DNA from: Alphaproteobacteria bacterium
Lineage (GTDB): Bacteria; Pseudomonadota; Alphaproteobacteria; Rickettsiales; UBA3002
Direction: 5' to 3'
Assembly: GCA_021732545.1 (NCBI GenBank)
Contig: JAKFUW010000147.1
Coordinates: 1 to 9,902, forward strand
DNA length: 9,902 bases
Shown here: piece after piece, positions 1-6,819 of the stretch
Position numbering within the stretch: position 1 is the first letter of the stretch
Layout of the letters: each line of letters starts with the position of its first letter
Made by a program: the position numbers and the translations under genes
The notes under the pieces: model-generated
The model's input: only the letters and a program-made list of their open reading frames with translations
Databases searched by the model: none
What the model was told of the DNA's origin: nothing

Positions 1-310
1 TGGCAGCCGAGGGCACCAGCCCCACCACGCCACCTAGCAACGCGCCACCAATCAATCGTGGTGCCGCCGATATTTCATCGCCCGATACCGCGCGGTAAAT
101 ATTGGATACAATCGGGATGTGTTGCAACGGATTAATCATATCAACAAAGTCACTGCCGCTGATACCATCTTTACCCCATTGCTTGGAGAGATCATCATCG
201 CCCAAGGTGGCTTTCTGAATGGCTTTGCGATGAAAATTGCTGTTGACCATCTCCGGTTCGGGGCGGATGGTGATGCTGGTCGGTGGGTTTTGGGTATAAT
301 CAATGGACAT
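1..310 (-). CDS. Conserved hypothetical protein, N-terminal part (3' end outside window)
   Basis: An open frame runs from ATG at 310 to the window edge without a stop, giving the first 103 residues. The start is supported by an AGGAG-type ribosome binding site about 7 bases upstream. The N-terminus (about 1-50) is polar. Residues 52-80 contain the phrase DMINPLQHIPIVSNIYRAVS followed by GDEIS. Residues 87-100 form a glycine-rich hydrophobic stretch (IGGALLGGVVGLVP) that could touch a membrane. I recall a similar 'NPLQHIP-V-S-IYR' segment in uncharacterised alphaproteobacterial proteins, but no function comes with it. The gene lies downstream of atpC in the same direction with an 83-base gap, so it may be the last gene of the atp transcript or have its own promoter (see 328-356). 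Coding status is well supported; function is unknown. Confidence 0.75.
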   Translation of the reverse strand, partial: MSIDYTQNPPTSITIRPEPEMVNSNFHRKAIQKATLGDDDLSKQWGKDGISGSDFVDMINPLQHIPIVSNIYRAVSGDEISAAPRLIGGALLGGVVGLVPSAA

Positions 311-327
311 GGTTAGCTCCTGCTAAA

Positions 328-356
328 ATTAATTAAGCAAGAGTTGCGCCAGTCAA
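328..356 (-). promoter_or_regulatory. Possible sigma-70-type promoter for the hypothetical gene at 1-310
   Basis: On the minus strand TTGACT (351-356) matches the -35 consensus at five of six bases. It is followed after 17 bases by ATTAAT (328-333), four of six to TATAAT. The pair sits in the gap between atpC and the hypothetical gene. The -10 box is only about 17 bases from the ATG, so the leader would be very short, which weakens the call. It is a consensus match only. Confidence 0.3.
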
Positions 357-393
357 GTCATGATTTGATTAGTGTATGAAAAACAATGAATTA

Positions 394-801
394 TCAGCGA
401 TGTTGTACCGCTTCAACCAGCGCTTGGGCAATGGTCAGAGCCTTTTCTGCCCGCTTTTGAGCTAATTCGTCACCACCTGCTTGCACCGCTTGCTGCGCCG
501 CGTCCAATTCTGCAGCAGCAGTTGCAGCATCCATCTCGCTCATATCGCGCAGATGCTCAGCCAATACCACGCAGCCTTCTGGGTTCACTTCGGCATAGCC
601 TGCTGGCACAAAAAATCGTTTGATGCTCTCTGCCGATTCATACACCGTGACCACGCCCGGGCGGATCATCGACATAAAGGGCGCGTGCCCTGGCAATACC
701 CCAAAATCACCCATTTCACCTGGCACTTCTACCATTTCCACTTGCGCGGAATAGGCAAGGCGCTCAGGCGTAACGAGTTCGAATTGTAAAGAGTCACTCA
801 T
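394..801 (-). CDS. atpC: ATP synthase F1 epsilon subunit
   Basis: This 135-residue protein is the epsilon subunit of F-type ATP synthase. It is part of the rotating central stalk that links gamma to the F0 c-ring, and in many bacteria it restrains ATP hydrolysis. The length is normal for the family. The N-terminal beta-sandwich domain (about 1-85) is recognised by FELVTPERL near the start and the signature GEMGDFGVLPGHAP at residues 28-41. An alanine-rich helical hairpin follows (about 90-135), including the usual AEKAL segment. The start is set by ATG at 801 preceded by a GAAGAAG-type binding site. It is the last of the F1 genes. Unlike the usual arrangement it does not follow atpD directly: an unrelated gene at 828-1499 intervenes, leaving a 26-base gap upstream of atpC. 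Confidence 0.97.
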   Translation of the reverse strand: MSDSLQFELVTPERLAYSAQVEMVEVPGEMGDFGVLPGHAPFMSMIRPGVVTVYESAESIKRFFVPAGYAEVNPEGCVVLAEHLRDMSEMDAATAAAELDAAQQAVQAGGDELAQKRAEKALTIAQALVEAVQHR

Positions 802-827
802 ACATACTTCTTCTGCTAGTTTAGTTT

Positions 828-1499
828 TTAACGATCTCTCGATTGATAGCTTTGTTCTAACCGCTTTGCCTTTAACATGACAAGAGAATTGTCCGTTACT
901 AGATTCTGTATGTTCTCAACATTGTTATCAGCCAGAATTCGCATGTCATGCTGGAGATAGCGAGAGGAATCATAACGCGCCCGAACACACCACTCCTTGC
1001 CCTCATTGTAGATTTCATAATCATCCAGATAAGCAAGTGCACGATCTTTTAGCGCCTCTTCACTTTGATCTGGGTTCTGTCGTTTTAGTGTGTCGGTAAC
1101 GTGTCGCAGAAATGTTTCGGGCTTCATATGATAATTAAGCATGCAATTCACATTTCTCGCTTCCTGCTTAGAAGCACAATGAAACCATACACAAAGTATG
1201 TCATCACTTGATTCACCTTGATTCCGCGAACTAGGAGGCAAATACACATCCCCATTTTCATCACGCACCACAAAGTCGTCAAACAGACCAAGTAATGGAT
1301 TTTCTTGATCTTGATTGTGGCCTCTTAAAACATCTCTCCGCATCTGCTCTATTTCAAGGAACGAAACATCCGAACCTTCAGGTAACATTCCTTTCTTGAG
1401 CGCCTCCAAGCTATCAACAATATCCGATTTGGATTCATCTGAGAGCACGAAGCCAGTCAAAGGTCCATTATACGCTTCGACAACAACCTGCTTGACCAT
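828..1499 (-). CDS. Unrecognised protein inserted between atpD and atpC
   Basis: A 223-residue protein starting at ATG 1499. A longer reading from 1613 is possible but would overlap the end of atpD by more than 100 bases in another frame, so I prefer the start 7 bases after the atpD stop. I do not recognise a family. The protein is soluble-looking and rich in charged residues, without signal peptide or membrane segment. Visible features are an acidic stretch around FDDFVVRDENGDVYL (about 73-87), four cysteines (about 103, 108, 119, 171) and a Glu/Lys-rich helical part (about 126-160). Hand counts of three 60-base stretches inside the gene gave 23, 26 and 25 G+C, lower than two sampled in atpD (39 and 30), which suggests a different origin. 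There is no clear ribosome binding site at normal spacing (only GGAAGCGG inside the atpD end), so translation may depend on reinitiation after atpD. It is probably co-transcribed with the atp genes. Function unknown. Confidence 0.75.
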   Translation of the reverse strand: MVKQVVVEAYNGPLTGFVLSDESKSDIVDSLEALKKGMLPEGSDVSFLEIEQMRRDVLRGHNQDQENPLLGLFDDFVVRDENGDVYLPPSSRNQGESSDDILCVWFHCASKQEARNVNCMLNYHMKPETFLRHVTDTLKRQNPDQSEEALKDRALAYLDDYEIYNEGKEWCVRARYDSSRYLQHDMRILADNNVENIQNLVTDNSLVMLKAKRLEQSYQSRDR

Positions 1500-1506
1500 A
1501 ACTAAA

Positions 1507-2952
1507 TCATGCCGCTTCCGCTGCAAGGCGTTGTGCTTTTTCGATGGCCTCGTTGATATCGCCCACCATATAAAAGGCTGATTCGGGCATATCATCATAT
1601 TTGCCTTCCACAATGCCTTTAAAGCCTGCGATGGTATCTTTGAGCGCCACCAGCTTGCCGGGCGCTCCGGTAAAGATTTCCGCTACATGGAATGGCTGCG
1701 ACAAGAAGCGCTGAATTTTACGTGCGCGTGCCACGGTAAGTTTATCTTCTTCCGACAATTCATCCATCCCCAAAATCGCAATAATATCTTGCAGCGATTT
1801 ATAGGTTTGCAGAATTTTTTGCACATCACGCGCCACCTGATAATGCTCATCACCCACCACGCGAGGATCCAGAATCCGCGACGCCGAATCAAGCGGATCT
1901 ACCGCAGGGTAAATACCAAGCTCGGCCAATCCGCGCGATAATACCGTGGTCGCATCCAAGTGGGCAAAAGTTGTGGCAGGTGCAGGGTCAGTCAAATCAT
2001 CCGCCGGTACATAGACCGCCTGAATCGAGGTGATCGATCCTTTTTTGGTTGAGGTAATGCGCTCTTGCAGCGCGCCCATATCGGTTGCCAGCGTTGGCTG
2101 ATAGCCCACCGCTGAAGGAATACGCCCCAGCAGCGCCGATACTTCGGCGCCCGCTTGGGTAAAGCGGAATACGTTATCCATGAAGAACAAAACATCTTGG
2201 CCTTCTTGATCGCGGAAATCTTCCGCAATGGTGAGTCCTGTCAGCGCCACACGCGCACGCGCTCCGGGAGGCTCATTCATCTGGCCATACACCAACGCCA
2301 CTTTTGACTTGGTCAAATCATCAGTATTGATCACGCCCGATTCCATCATCTCGTGATACAAATCATTTCCTTCGCGGGTACGTTCACCCACGCCCGCAAA
2401 TACCGAATAGCCACCATGTGCTTTTGCGATGTTGTTGATCAATTCCATAATCAATACGGTTTTGCCAACGCCCGCTCCACCAAATAATCCTACCTTGCCG
2501 CCTTTGGCATAAGGAGCCAGCAAATCCACCACCTTAATACCCGTTACCAGAATCTGATCTTCGGTTGATTGATCGATAAATTCAGGCGCAGGCTGGTGAA
2601 TGGCACGCGTTTTTTTCGCGTTCACAGGGCCTTTTTCATCAATCGGGTTACCCACCACATCCAAGATGCGCCCCAATGTCTCAACGCCCACAGGGGTGGA
2701 AATCGGCGCACCCGTATCGGTGACTTTCTGGCCGCGCATCAGGCCATCGGTTGAGTCCATCGCAATGGTGCGCACGGTGTTTTCACCCAAATGCTGCGCC
2801 ACTTCCAGAATCAGTTTTTTGCCATTATTGTCCAGTTCCAGCGCGTTTAAAATCGCGGGCAGATTACCATCCGGAAATTTCACATCGATCACCGCTGAGA
2901 TGATCTGGGTGATGATGCCGGTTGCATTGGTTTTTTGAGTTGCTGCTTGCAT
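1507..2952 (-). CDS. atpD: ATP synthase F1 beta subunit (catalytic)
   Basis: This 481-residue protein is the catalytic beta subunit, three copies of which alternate with alpha in the F1 head and make ATP from ADP and phosphate. The Walker A motif GGAGVGKT lies at 158-165, the catalytic glutamate in VGERTREG at about 190, and the Walker B region in DVLFFMDN at about 253-260, followed by VFRFTQAGAEVSALLGR. The DELSEED loop that contacts gamma and epsilon is at 397-403. Length is typical. The start at 2952 is supported by AGGAG at 2960-2964, 7 bases upstream. The gap to atpG upstream is occupied by a palindromic repeat (2972-3046). Downstream, its TGA stop lies 7 bases before the unrecognised gene at 828-1499 rather than before atpC. 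No truncation or motif loss is seen. Confidence 0.99.
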   Translation of the reverse strand: MQAATQKTNATGIITQIISAVIDVKFPDGNLPAILNALELDNNGKKLILEVAQHLGENTVRTIAMDSTDGLMRGQKVTDTGAPISTPVGVETLGRILDVVGNPIDEKGPVNAKKTRAIHQPAPEFIDQSTEDQILVTGIKVVDLLAPYAKGGKVGLFGGAGVGKTVLIMELINNIAKAHGGYSVFAGVGERTREGNDLYHEMMESGVINTDDLTKSKVALVYGQMNEPPGARARVALTGLTIAEDFRDQEGQDVLFFMDNVFRFTQAGAEVSALLGRIPSAVGYQPTLATDMGALQERITSTKKGSITSIQAVYVPADDLTDPAPATTFAHLDATTVLSRGLAELGIYPAVDPLDSASRILDPRVVGDEHYQVARDVQKILQTYKSLQDIIAILGMDELSEEDKLTVARARKIQRFLSQPFHVAEIFTGAPGKLVALKDTIAGFKGIVEGKYDDMPESAFYMVGDINEAIEKAQRLAAEAA

Positions 2953-2971
2953 TTACATTCTCCTGATTATT

Positions 2972-3046
2972 GAAGACACGAAGTCAGGAAGGCACGAAGG
3001 TTATGTCGTGTCTTCGTCATTTCATGACTTCGTGCATTCGTGTTCG
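2972..3046. repeat. Palindromic repeat element filling the atpG-atpD gap
   Basis: The region is built from variants of a CACGAAG unit in both orientations. GAAGACACGA (2972-2981) pairs with TCGTGTCTTC (3006-3015). CACGAAGTCA (2977-2986) pairs with TGACTTCGTG (3025-3034). A further CACGAAG lies at 2993-2999, and CATTCGTGTTCGTC follows at 3035-3048. The element occupies almost the whole gap between the atpG stop and the atpD ribosome binding site. In RNA it could form alternative hairpins between the gamma and beta coding regions. CACGAAG/CTTCGTG strings recur in dispersed intergenic repeats of several bacteria, so this is probably one copy of a dispersed family. A transcription terminator is unlikely because there is no following T-run and atpD must be expressed. 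Confidence 0.7.
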
Positions 3047-3928
3047 TCATACCGCTTCCGCGCCGCTGATAATTTCAATAAGTTCCTTGGTGATTGCCGC
3101 TTGTCTAGAGCGGTTATATTGCAAGGTCAATTTTTTAATCATATCGCCGGCGTTGCGGGTGGCGTTATCCATCGCCGCCATACGCGCGCCTTGTTCGGAT
3201 GCTGAATTTTCCAGCAGCGCTTTAAAAATCTGCATCGCTAAATTGCGCGGCAACACATCGGTCAAAATGGTTTCCTCATCGGGTTCATATTCATATTGTG
3301 CGGTGGCTTGCGGTGCTGCGTCACCCAATTCAGGCATGCTCAGCGGAATGAGTTGCTGCCAGGTCACTTTTTGCGAAATCACCGATACAAAATGGTTATA
3401 GACCACCGTGCACACATCATAGCCATCCGATTCATAAAGCGAGAGTACTTGCTGCGCAATGCGCTCGGCCACTTCATATTTCACGGTTTTTTTGGCGATG
3501 TCCGACATTTTACCGACGATGACCGAGCCAAATTCGCCTTTGAGCACATCATAGCCTTTACGACCGACGCAAAACAATCCCACTTCTTTGCCTTGCGCTT
3601 GCAGTTCGCGTACCTTCAAGCGTGTGGCACGAATGATCGAGCCATTGAACCCGCCACACAATCCGCGATCAGCAGTTGCCACAATCACTAAATGCTTATG
3701 ATTCTTACCCGTTCCCGTCATCAGCAAGGGCGCATCATCCGAACCCGCCACACTCGCCGACAAAGACCGCACCATGACCTCCATGCGGGTGGCATAAGGC
3801 CGCGCTGATTCTGCCGCATCGCGCGCACGGCGCAGCTTGGATGCCGCGACCATCTTCATGGCTTTGGTGATCTTTTGCGTGTTTTTCACGCTGCCGATTC
3901 GGTTTTTAAGGTCTTTTAAGCTAGGCAT
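3047..3928 (-). CDS. atpG: ATP synthase F1 gamma subunit
   Basis: This 293-residue protein is the gamma subunit, the rotating shaft inside the alpha-beta hexamer. The N-terminal helix has the expected LKNRIGSVKNTQKITKAMKM pattern (about 7-26) followed by VAASKLRRAR. The central Rossmann-like domain carries the DRGLCGGFN signature at 87-95. The C-terminal helix ends with the family signature around YNRSRQAAITKELIEIISGA (271-290). Length is normal. The start ATG at 3928 overlaps the stop codon of the DUF2283 gene as TAATG, with AGGAA about 11 bases upstream, so its translation is probably coupled to that extra gene instead of following atpA directly. Downstream it is separated from atpD by the palindromic repeat. 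Confidence 0.98.
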   Translation of the reverse strand: MPSLKDLKNRIGSVKNTQKITKAMKMVAASKLRRARDAAESARPYATRMEVMVRSLSASVAGSDDAPLLMTGTGKNHKHLVIVATADRGLCGGFNGSIIRATRLKVRELQAQGKEVGLFCVGRKGYDVLKGEFGSVIVGKMSDIAKKTVKYEVAERIAQQVLSLYESDGYDVCTVVYNHFVSVISQKVTWQQLIPLSMPELGDAAPQATAQYEYEPDEETILTDVLPRNLAMQIFKALLENSASEQGARMAAMDNATRNAGDMIKKLTLQYNRSRQAAITKELIEIISGAEAV

Positions 3929-4161
3929 TAGAGAGGTAATTCCTGACGTTGATGGGTTTGTTGATTTTCAATCACGATCGTAGCCATATCACCGCGCAAC
4001 TGCTCGTTAGCGTTTAACAATTCGATACCATAAATGGCACCATCACTGGTCAGATCGATGTTAACATCTCCGGTTATTTGTAATGTTCTGGCCACTTGCA
4101 TTTGCTTTTCACAAAAGCGAATATAGCCAACATTATGCTGCGGATCATAAGTAATATGCAT
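3928..4161 (-). CDS. DUF2283-family small protein inserted upstream of atpG
   Basis: A 77-residue protein that matches the DUF2283 pattern as I know it: an ITYDP opening, a Y-I-R strand (about 13-15), ARTLQIT, then NIDLTSDGAIYGIELL (about 34-49) and a short C-terminal tail. The family is a small beta-rich fold of unknown function; some members occur beside toxin-like genes, but no such toxin is recognisable here. The ATG at 4161 follows an AGGGGG-type binding site that lies inside the end of the preceding gene, with which it overlaps by 17 bases. Its TAA stop shares bases with the atpG start (TAATG). It thus forms a tight cassette with the gene at 4145-4606 and feeds directly into atpG translation. 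Family assignment is fairly firm; the role is unknown. Confidence 0.82.
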   Translation of the reverse strand: MHITYDPQHNVGYIRFCEKQMQVARTLQITGDVNIDLTSDGAIYGIELLNANEQLRGDMATIVIENQQTHQRQELPL

Positions 4162-4606
4162 GGCCTGCGCCCCCTGCCATTAATTTCACTACATCTAAAG
4201 TAGGCAAATTCTTGTCCTGTCTATATGTATTTAATGTTGTTGCAATTTCCTCTGCCGATTTAAACAAAAAAAGCTCTCTTCCTACTTGAGGATGACCCGA
4301 AACCGGCACGGTGGATTCTACATTGTGAGTATGAAGAAATCTTCTGAAATTCGCTTCTGATGCCTTGCCAGATTCAGTCATTTCATCTCCCCACTGCTTG
4401 TCTCCCTCAGTAACAAGGCCATCGCCTGAAGCAACATCCATGGCCCAAAAACTCAACCCATATTTTCCGCCGCGCTGCTTTTCAATTCGCACAGTAAAAT
4501 CGTCCGGCGTATTCTCTCCACATGCAGTTTTTGCAAGAGTCTGTTCTATGGCCAACGACAACGCATCATACTCCCTTTTTTCTTTTGTCCAAAAACCCTG
4601 AGCCAT
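4145..4606 (-). CDS. Unrecognised protein inserted between atpA and the DUF2283 gene
   Basis: A 153-residue soluble-looking protein that I cannot assign to a family. It begins with a charged helical region (about 6-28), followed by strands around TVRIEKQRGGKYGLSFWAMD (38-57), an acidic, glycine-containing stretch (60-75), a basic helix near ANFRRFLHTH (85-94), and a C-terminal segment ending MAGGAGHAYYL. There is no signal peptide or membrane segment. The start codon is 5 bases after the atpA stop, and no good ribosome binding site is seen, so expression may depend on ribosomes finishing atpA. Its end overlaps the DUF2283 start by 17 bases. Hand counts of three 60-base stretches gave 21, 27 and 27 G+C, lower than the atp genes. 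The two genes probably entered the operon as one unit. Confidence 0.75.
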   Translation of the reverse strand: MAQGFWTKEKREYDALSLAIEQTLAKTACGENTPDDFTVRIEKQRGGKYGLSFWAMDVASGDGLVTEGDKQWGDEMTESGKASEANFRRFLHTHNVESTVPVSGHPQVGRELFLFKSAEEIATTLNTYRQDKNLPTLDVVKLMAGGAGHAYYL

Positions 4607-4611
4607 AACAA

Positions 4612-6141
4612 TTATTTCATCAACTGCTTAACCGATTTAATCGCGGCCAGAAGTTTGATTTCCAGATCATCGGATAGCACCGCTTTATCACGCAGCGTGG
4701 TCAAAAATTCTTTTTGATTGGTGCGAAGTTCGCGCAGCAAATTGGTTTCAAACGCACCCACTTGGCTAACTTCCAGATCATCCAGATGGCCTTTCACGCC
4801 TGCATAAATGACGCAGACTTGCTCTTCCATTTGCAGCGGCGAATATTGCGGCTGCTTGAGCAATTCGGTCAGGCGCTGGCCGCGTGCGAGCAGCTTTTGG
4901 GTGGAAGCATCAAGGTCTGACCCAAATTGCGCGAAGGCTTCCATCTCACGATATTGCGCGAGTTCCAGCTTGATCGATCCCGCTACTTGCTTCATCGCTT
5001 TTTTCTGCGCCGCTGAACCCACACGAGATACCGATAAACCCACATTCACCGCAGGGCGCACACCTTTGTAAAACAATCCGGTTTCCAAGAAGATCTGACC
5101 ATCGGTGATCGAGATCACGTTGGTGGGAATATAGGCCGAAACGTCGCCTGCTTGGGTTTCAATCACAGGCAATGCGGTAAGCGATCCAGCACCTTTATCA
5201 TCGGACATTTTTGCCGCGCGCTCAAGCAGGCGCGAGTGAATGTAAAACACGTCGCCCGGATAGGCTTCGCGCCCGGGTGGGCGGCGCAGCAGCAACGACA
5301 TCTGGCGATACGCCACCGCCTGCTTGGATAAATCATCATAAATGATCAGTGCATGCATCGCGTTATCGCGGAAATATTCGCCCATCGCGCAACCGGTATA
5401 GGGCGCTAAAAACTGCATCGGTGCTGGCTCTGATGCCGTGGCTGCCACCACAATCGAATATTGCATTGCGCCGCGCTCTTCGAGTTTTTTGACCACTTGC
5501 GCAACCGTTGAGCGCTTCTGGCCGATACACACATAAATGCAGAAGAGTTTTTCTTTATCATTGCCTGCATCATGCGCGGGTTTTTGATTCAAAATGGTAT
5601 CAATCGCAATCGCGGTTTTACCGGTCTGGCGGTCACCGATGATCAGCTCGCGCTGGCCACGGCCAATCGGGATCAGCGCATCAATCGACTTAATACCGGT
5701 TTGCACCGGTTCATGCACCGATTTACGATAGACAATACCGGGCGCTTTAACTTCCACGCGGCTCATTTGCGTGGTTTTGATCGGGCCTTTACCATCAATC
5801 GGGTTGCCCAACGCATCCACCACGCGACCCAACAATTCGGGGCCAACGGGCACATTCACAATATCGCCGGTGCGTTTGACCACATCGCCTTCTTTTACGT
5901 TGCGGTCATCACCAAAAATCACCACGCCCACATTGTCGGTTTCCAAGTTCAGCGCCATACCGCGTAAGCCACCTGGAAACTCAACCATTTCGCCCGCCTG
6001 AACATGATCGAGGCCATAAATGATCGCCACGCCATCGCTGACGGAAATCACTTGGCCCACTTCATTCAATTCGGCATCACCCGCAAATCCGGTGATTTGC
6101 TTTTTTAGAATGTCTGAAATTTCCGCGGGACGAATATCCAT
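4612..6141 (-). CDS. atpA: ATP synthase F1 alpha subunit
   Basis: This 509-residue protein is the alpha subunit, which alternates with beta in the F1 hexamer, binds nucleotide at non-catalytic sites and supplies the arginine finger to the beta catalytic site. The N-terminus MDIRPAEISDILKKQI is typical. The Walker A motif GDRQTGKT is at 169-176, the Walker B region ALIIYDD at about 264-270, PGREAYPGDVFY at about 289-300, and the arginine finger in SVSRVGSAAQ at Arg373. Length is normal. The start at 6141 is supported by AAGGAG (6150-6155), 8 bases upstream. It follows atpH after 24 bases. Its stop is followed within 5 bases by the unrecognised gene at 4145-4606 instead of atpG, so alpha and gamma are separated by a two-gene cassette. 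Confidence 0.99.
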   Translation of the reverse strand: MDIRPAEISDILKKQITGFAGDAELNEVGQVISVSDGVAIIYGLDHVQAGEMVEFPGGLRGMALNLETDNVGVVIFGDDRNVKEGDVVKRTGDIVNVPVGPELLGRVVDALGNPIDGKGPIKTTQMSRVEVKAPGIVYRKSVHEPVQTGIKSIDALIPIGRGQRELIIGDRQTGKTAIAIDTILNQKPAHDAGNDKEKLFCIYVCIGQKRSTVAQVVKKLEERGAMQYSIVVAATASEPAPMQFLAPYTGCAMGEYFRDNAMHALIIYDDLSKQAVAYRQMSLLLRRPPGREAYPGDVFYIHSRLLERAAKMSDDKGAGSLTALPVIETQAGDVSAYIPTNVISITDGQIFLETGLFYKGVRPAVNVGLSVSRVGSAAQKKAMKQVAGSIKLELAQYREMEAFAQFGSDLDASTQKLLARGQRLTELLKQPQYSPLQMEEQVCVIYAGVKGHLDDLEVSQVGAFETNLLRELRTNQKEFLTTLRDKAVLSDDLEIKLLAAIKSVKQLMK

Positions 6142-6165
6142 AATGACTGCTCCTTATTTATAATG

Positions 6166-6720
6166 TTACGCCGTAAGCTGTGCGCTCAGGCGTTGCAAAC
6201 GACCCAGCAGCGATGCGTATAACATGCGGCTACCCATGGTTACTTTAAATCCACCCAGTAACGCAGGGTTATGCGTCTGGCTGATATTGACTTTTTTACC
6301 TGCGGCTTTGGTCAAGCGATCGGCAATCTGTGCGATTTGCGCGGCATTCATGGGTTGCGCGCTGGCCACAGTGGCAGTCAACTCGCCTTTAAAAGCCAAG
6401 CACAACGCTTGAAATTCTTTTGCAACATCGGCAATGATTGCCGCGCGTTTTTTATTCACCACAAAGGCCACGAGTTCTTTGGTGGTGGCATGCGATTTGA
6501 TCACATCCAGCACATCATTCATGATGGCGAGTTTGGTATCTTGCGCCAAAGTCGGGTTATTCATCGCTTTCATCAGCGATATTGAGCCTTCGACCACATG
6601 GCACAACGCCATTAAATCGCTCGCCACGTGCTCGTGAGCATGTTTCTCGCGTGCCACATCAAACATCGCACTCGCATAGCGCGCGGCGATTGTTCTTTGT
6701 TCTGAACGGTTTGATGACAT
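6166..6720 (-). CDS. atpH: ATP synthase F1 delta subunit
   Basis: This 184-residue protein is the delta subunit (OSCP homologue), which ties the top of the F1 head to the peripheral stalk. The N-terminal helical domain includes IAARYASAMFDVAREK (11-26) and NNPTLAQDTKLAIM (54-67). The C-terminal region has KVNISQTHNPALLGGFKVTMG (143-163) followed by YASLLGRLQRL, the family's usual ending. Length is normal. The ribosome binding site before ATG 6720 is weak (GGA only), and no in-frame alternative looks better. This is the first F1 gene; 99 bases separate it from priA upstream. That gap has no clear terminator and only weak promoter-like strings, so readthrough from priA is possible. Confidence 0.97.
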   Translation of the reverse strand: MSSNRSEQRTIAARYASAMFDVAREKHAHEHVASDLMALCHVVEGSISLMKAMNNPTLAQDTKLAIMNDVLDVIKSHATTKELVAFVVNKKRAAIIADVAKEFQALCLAFKGELTATVASAQPMNAAQIAQIADRLTKAAGKKVNISQTHNPALLGGFKVTMGSRMLYASLLGRLQRLSAQLTA

Positions 6721-6819
6721 CGGATCCGTATTGTTGAATGGATTGAATCGTATAAGACGCGCGGCAATCTAACAAACCATGATGAAATGGCAATGCTTTT
6801 TTATGCATGACCACAAACC

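Noticed and set aside
1500..1613. Longer N-terminus (38 extra residues) for the unrecognised gene that follows atpD
   Set aside because: It would overlap the conserved 3' end of atpD in another frame, and the encoded residues look like an out-of-frame reading; the ATG at 1499 just after the atpD stop is more natural.
2972..3046. Rho-independent terminator between atpG and atpD
   Set aside because: Inverted repeats are present but there is no trailing T-run on the transcribed strand, and the beta subunit must be expressed from the same operon.
828..4606. A mobile element as carrier of the genes inserted in the atp operon
   Set aside because: No transposase, integrase, terminal inverted repeats or target-site duplications were seen around either insertion; the joints sit tightly on stop and start codons.
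6786..6812. Possible priA terminator hairpin around ATGC...GCAT with an internal T-run
   Set aside because: The stem is only about four base pairs and the T-run is in the loop, not after the stem.
6721..6819. Promoter for the atp operon, for example TATACG at 6749-6754 with GTTTGT or TTTGTT upstream (minus strand)
   Set aside because: The -35 matches are poor at any allowed spacing; the atp genes may have a promoter here, but the sequence does not show one convincingly.
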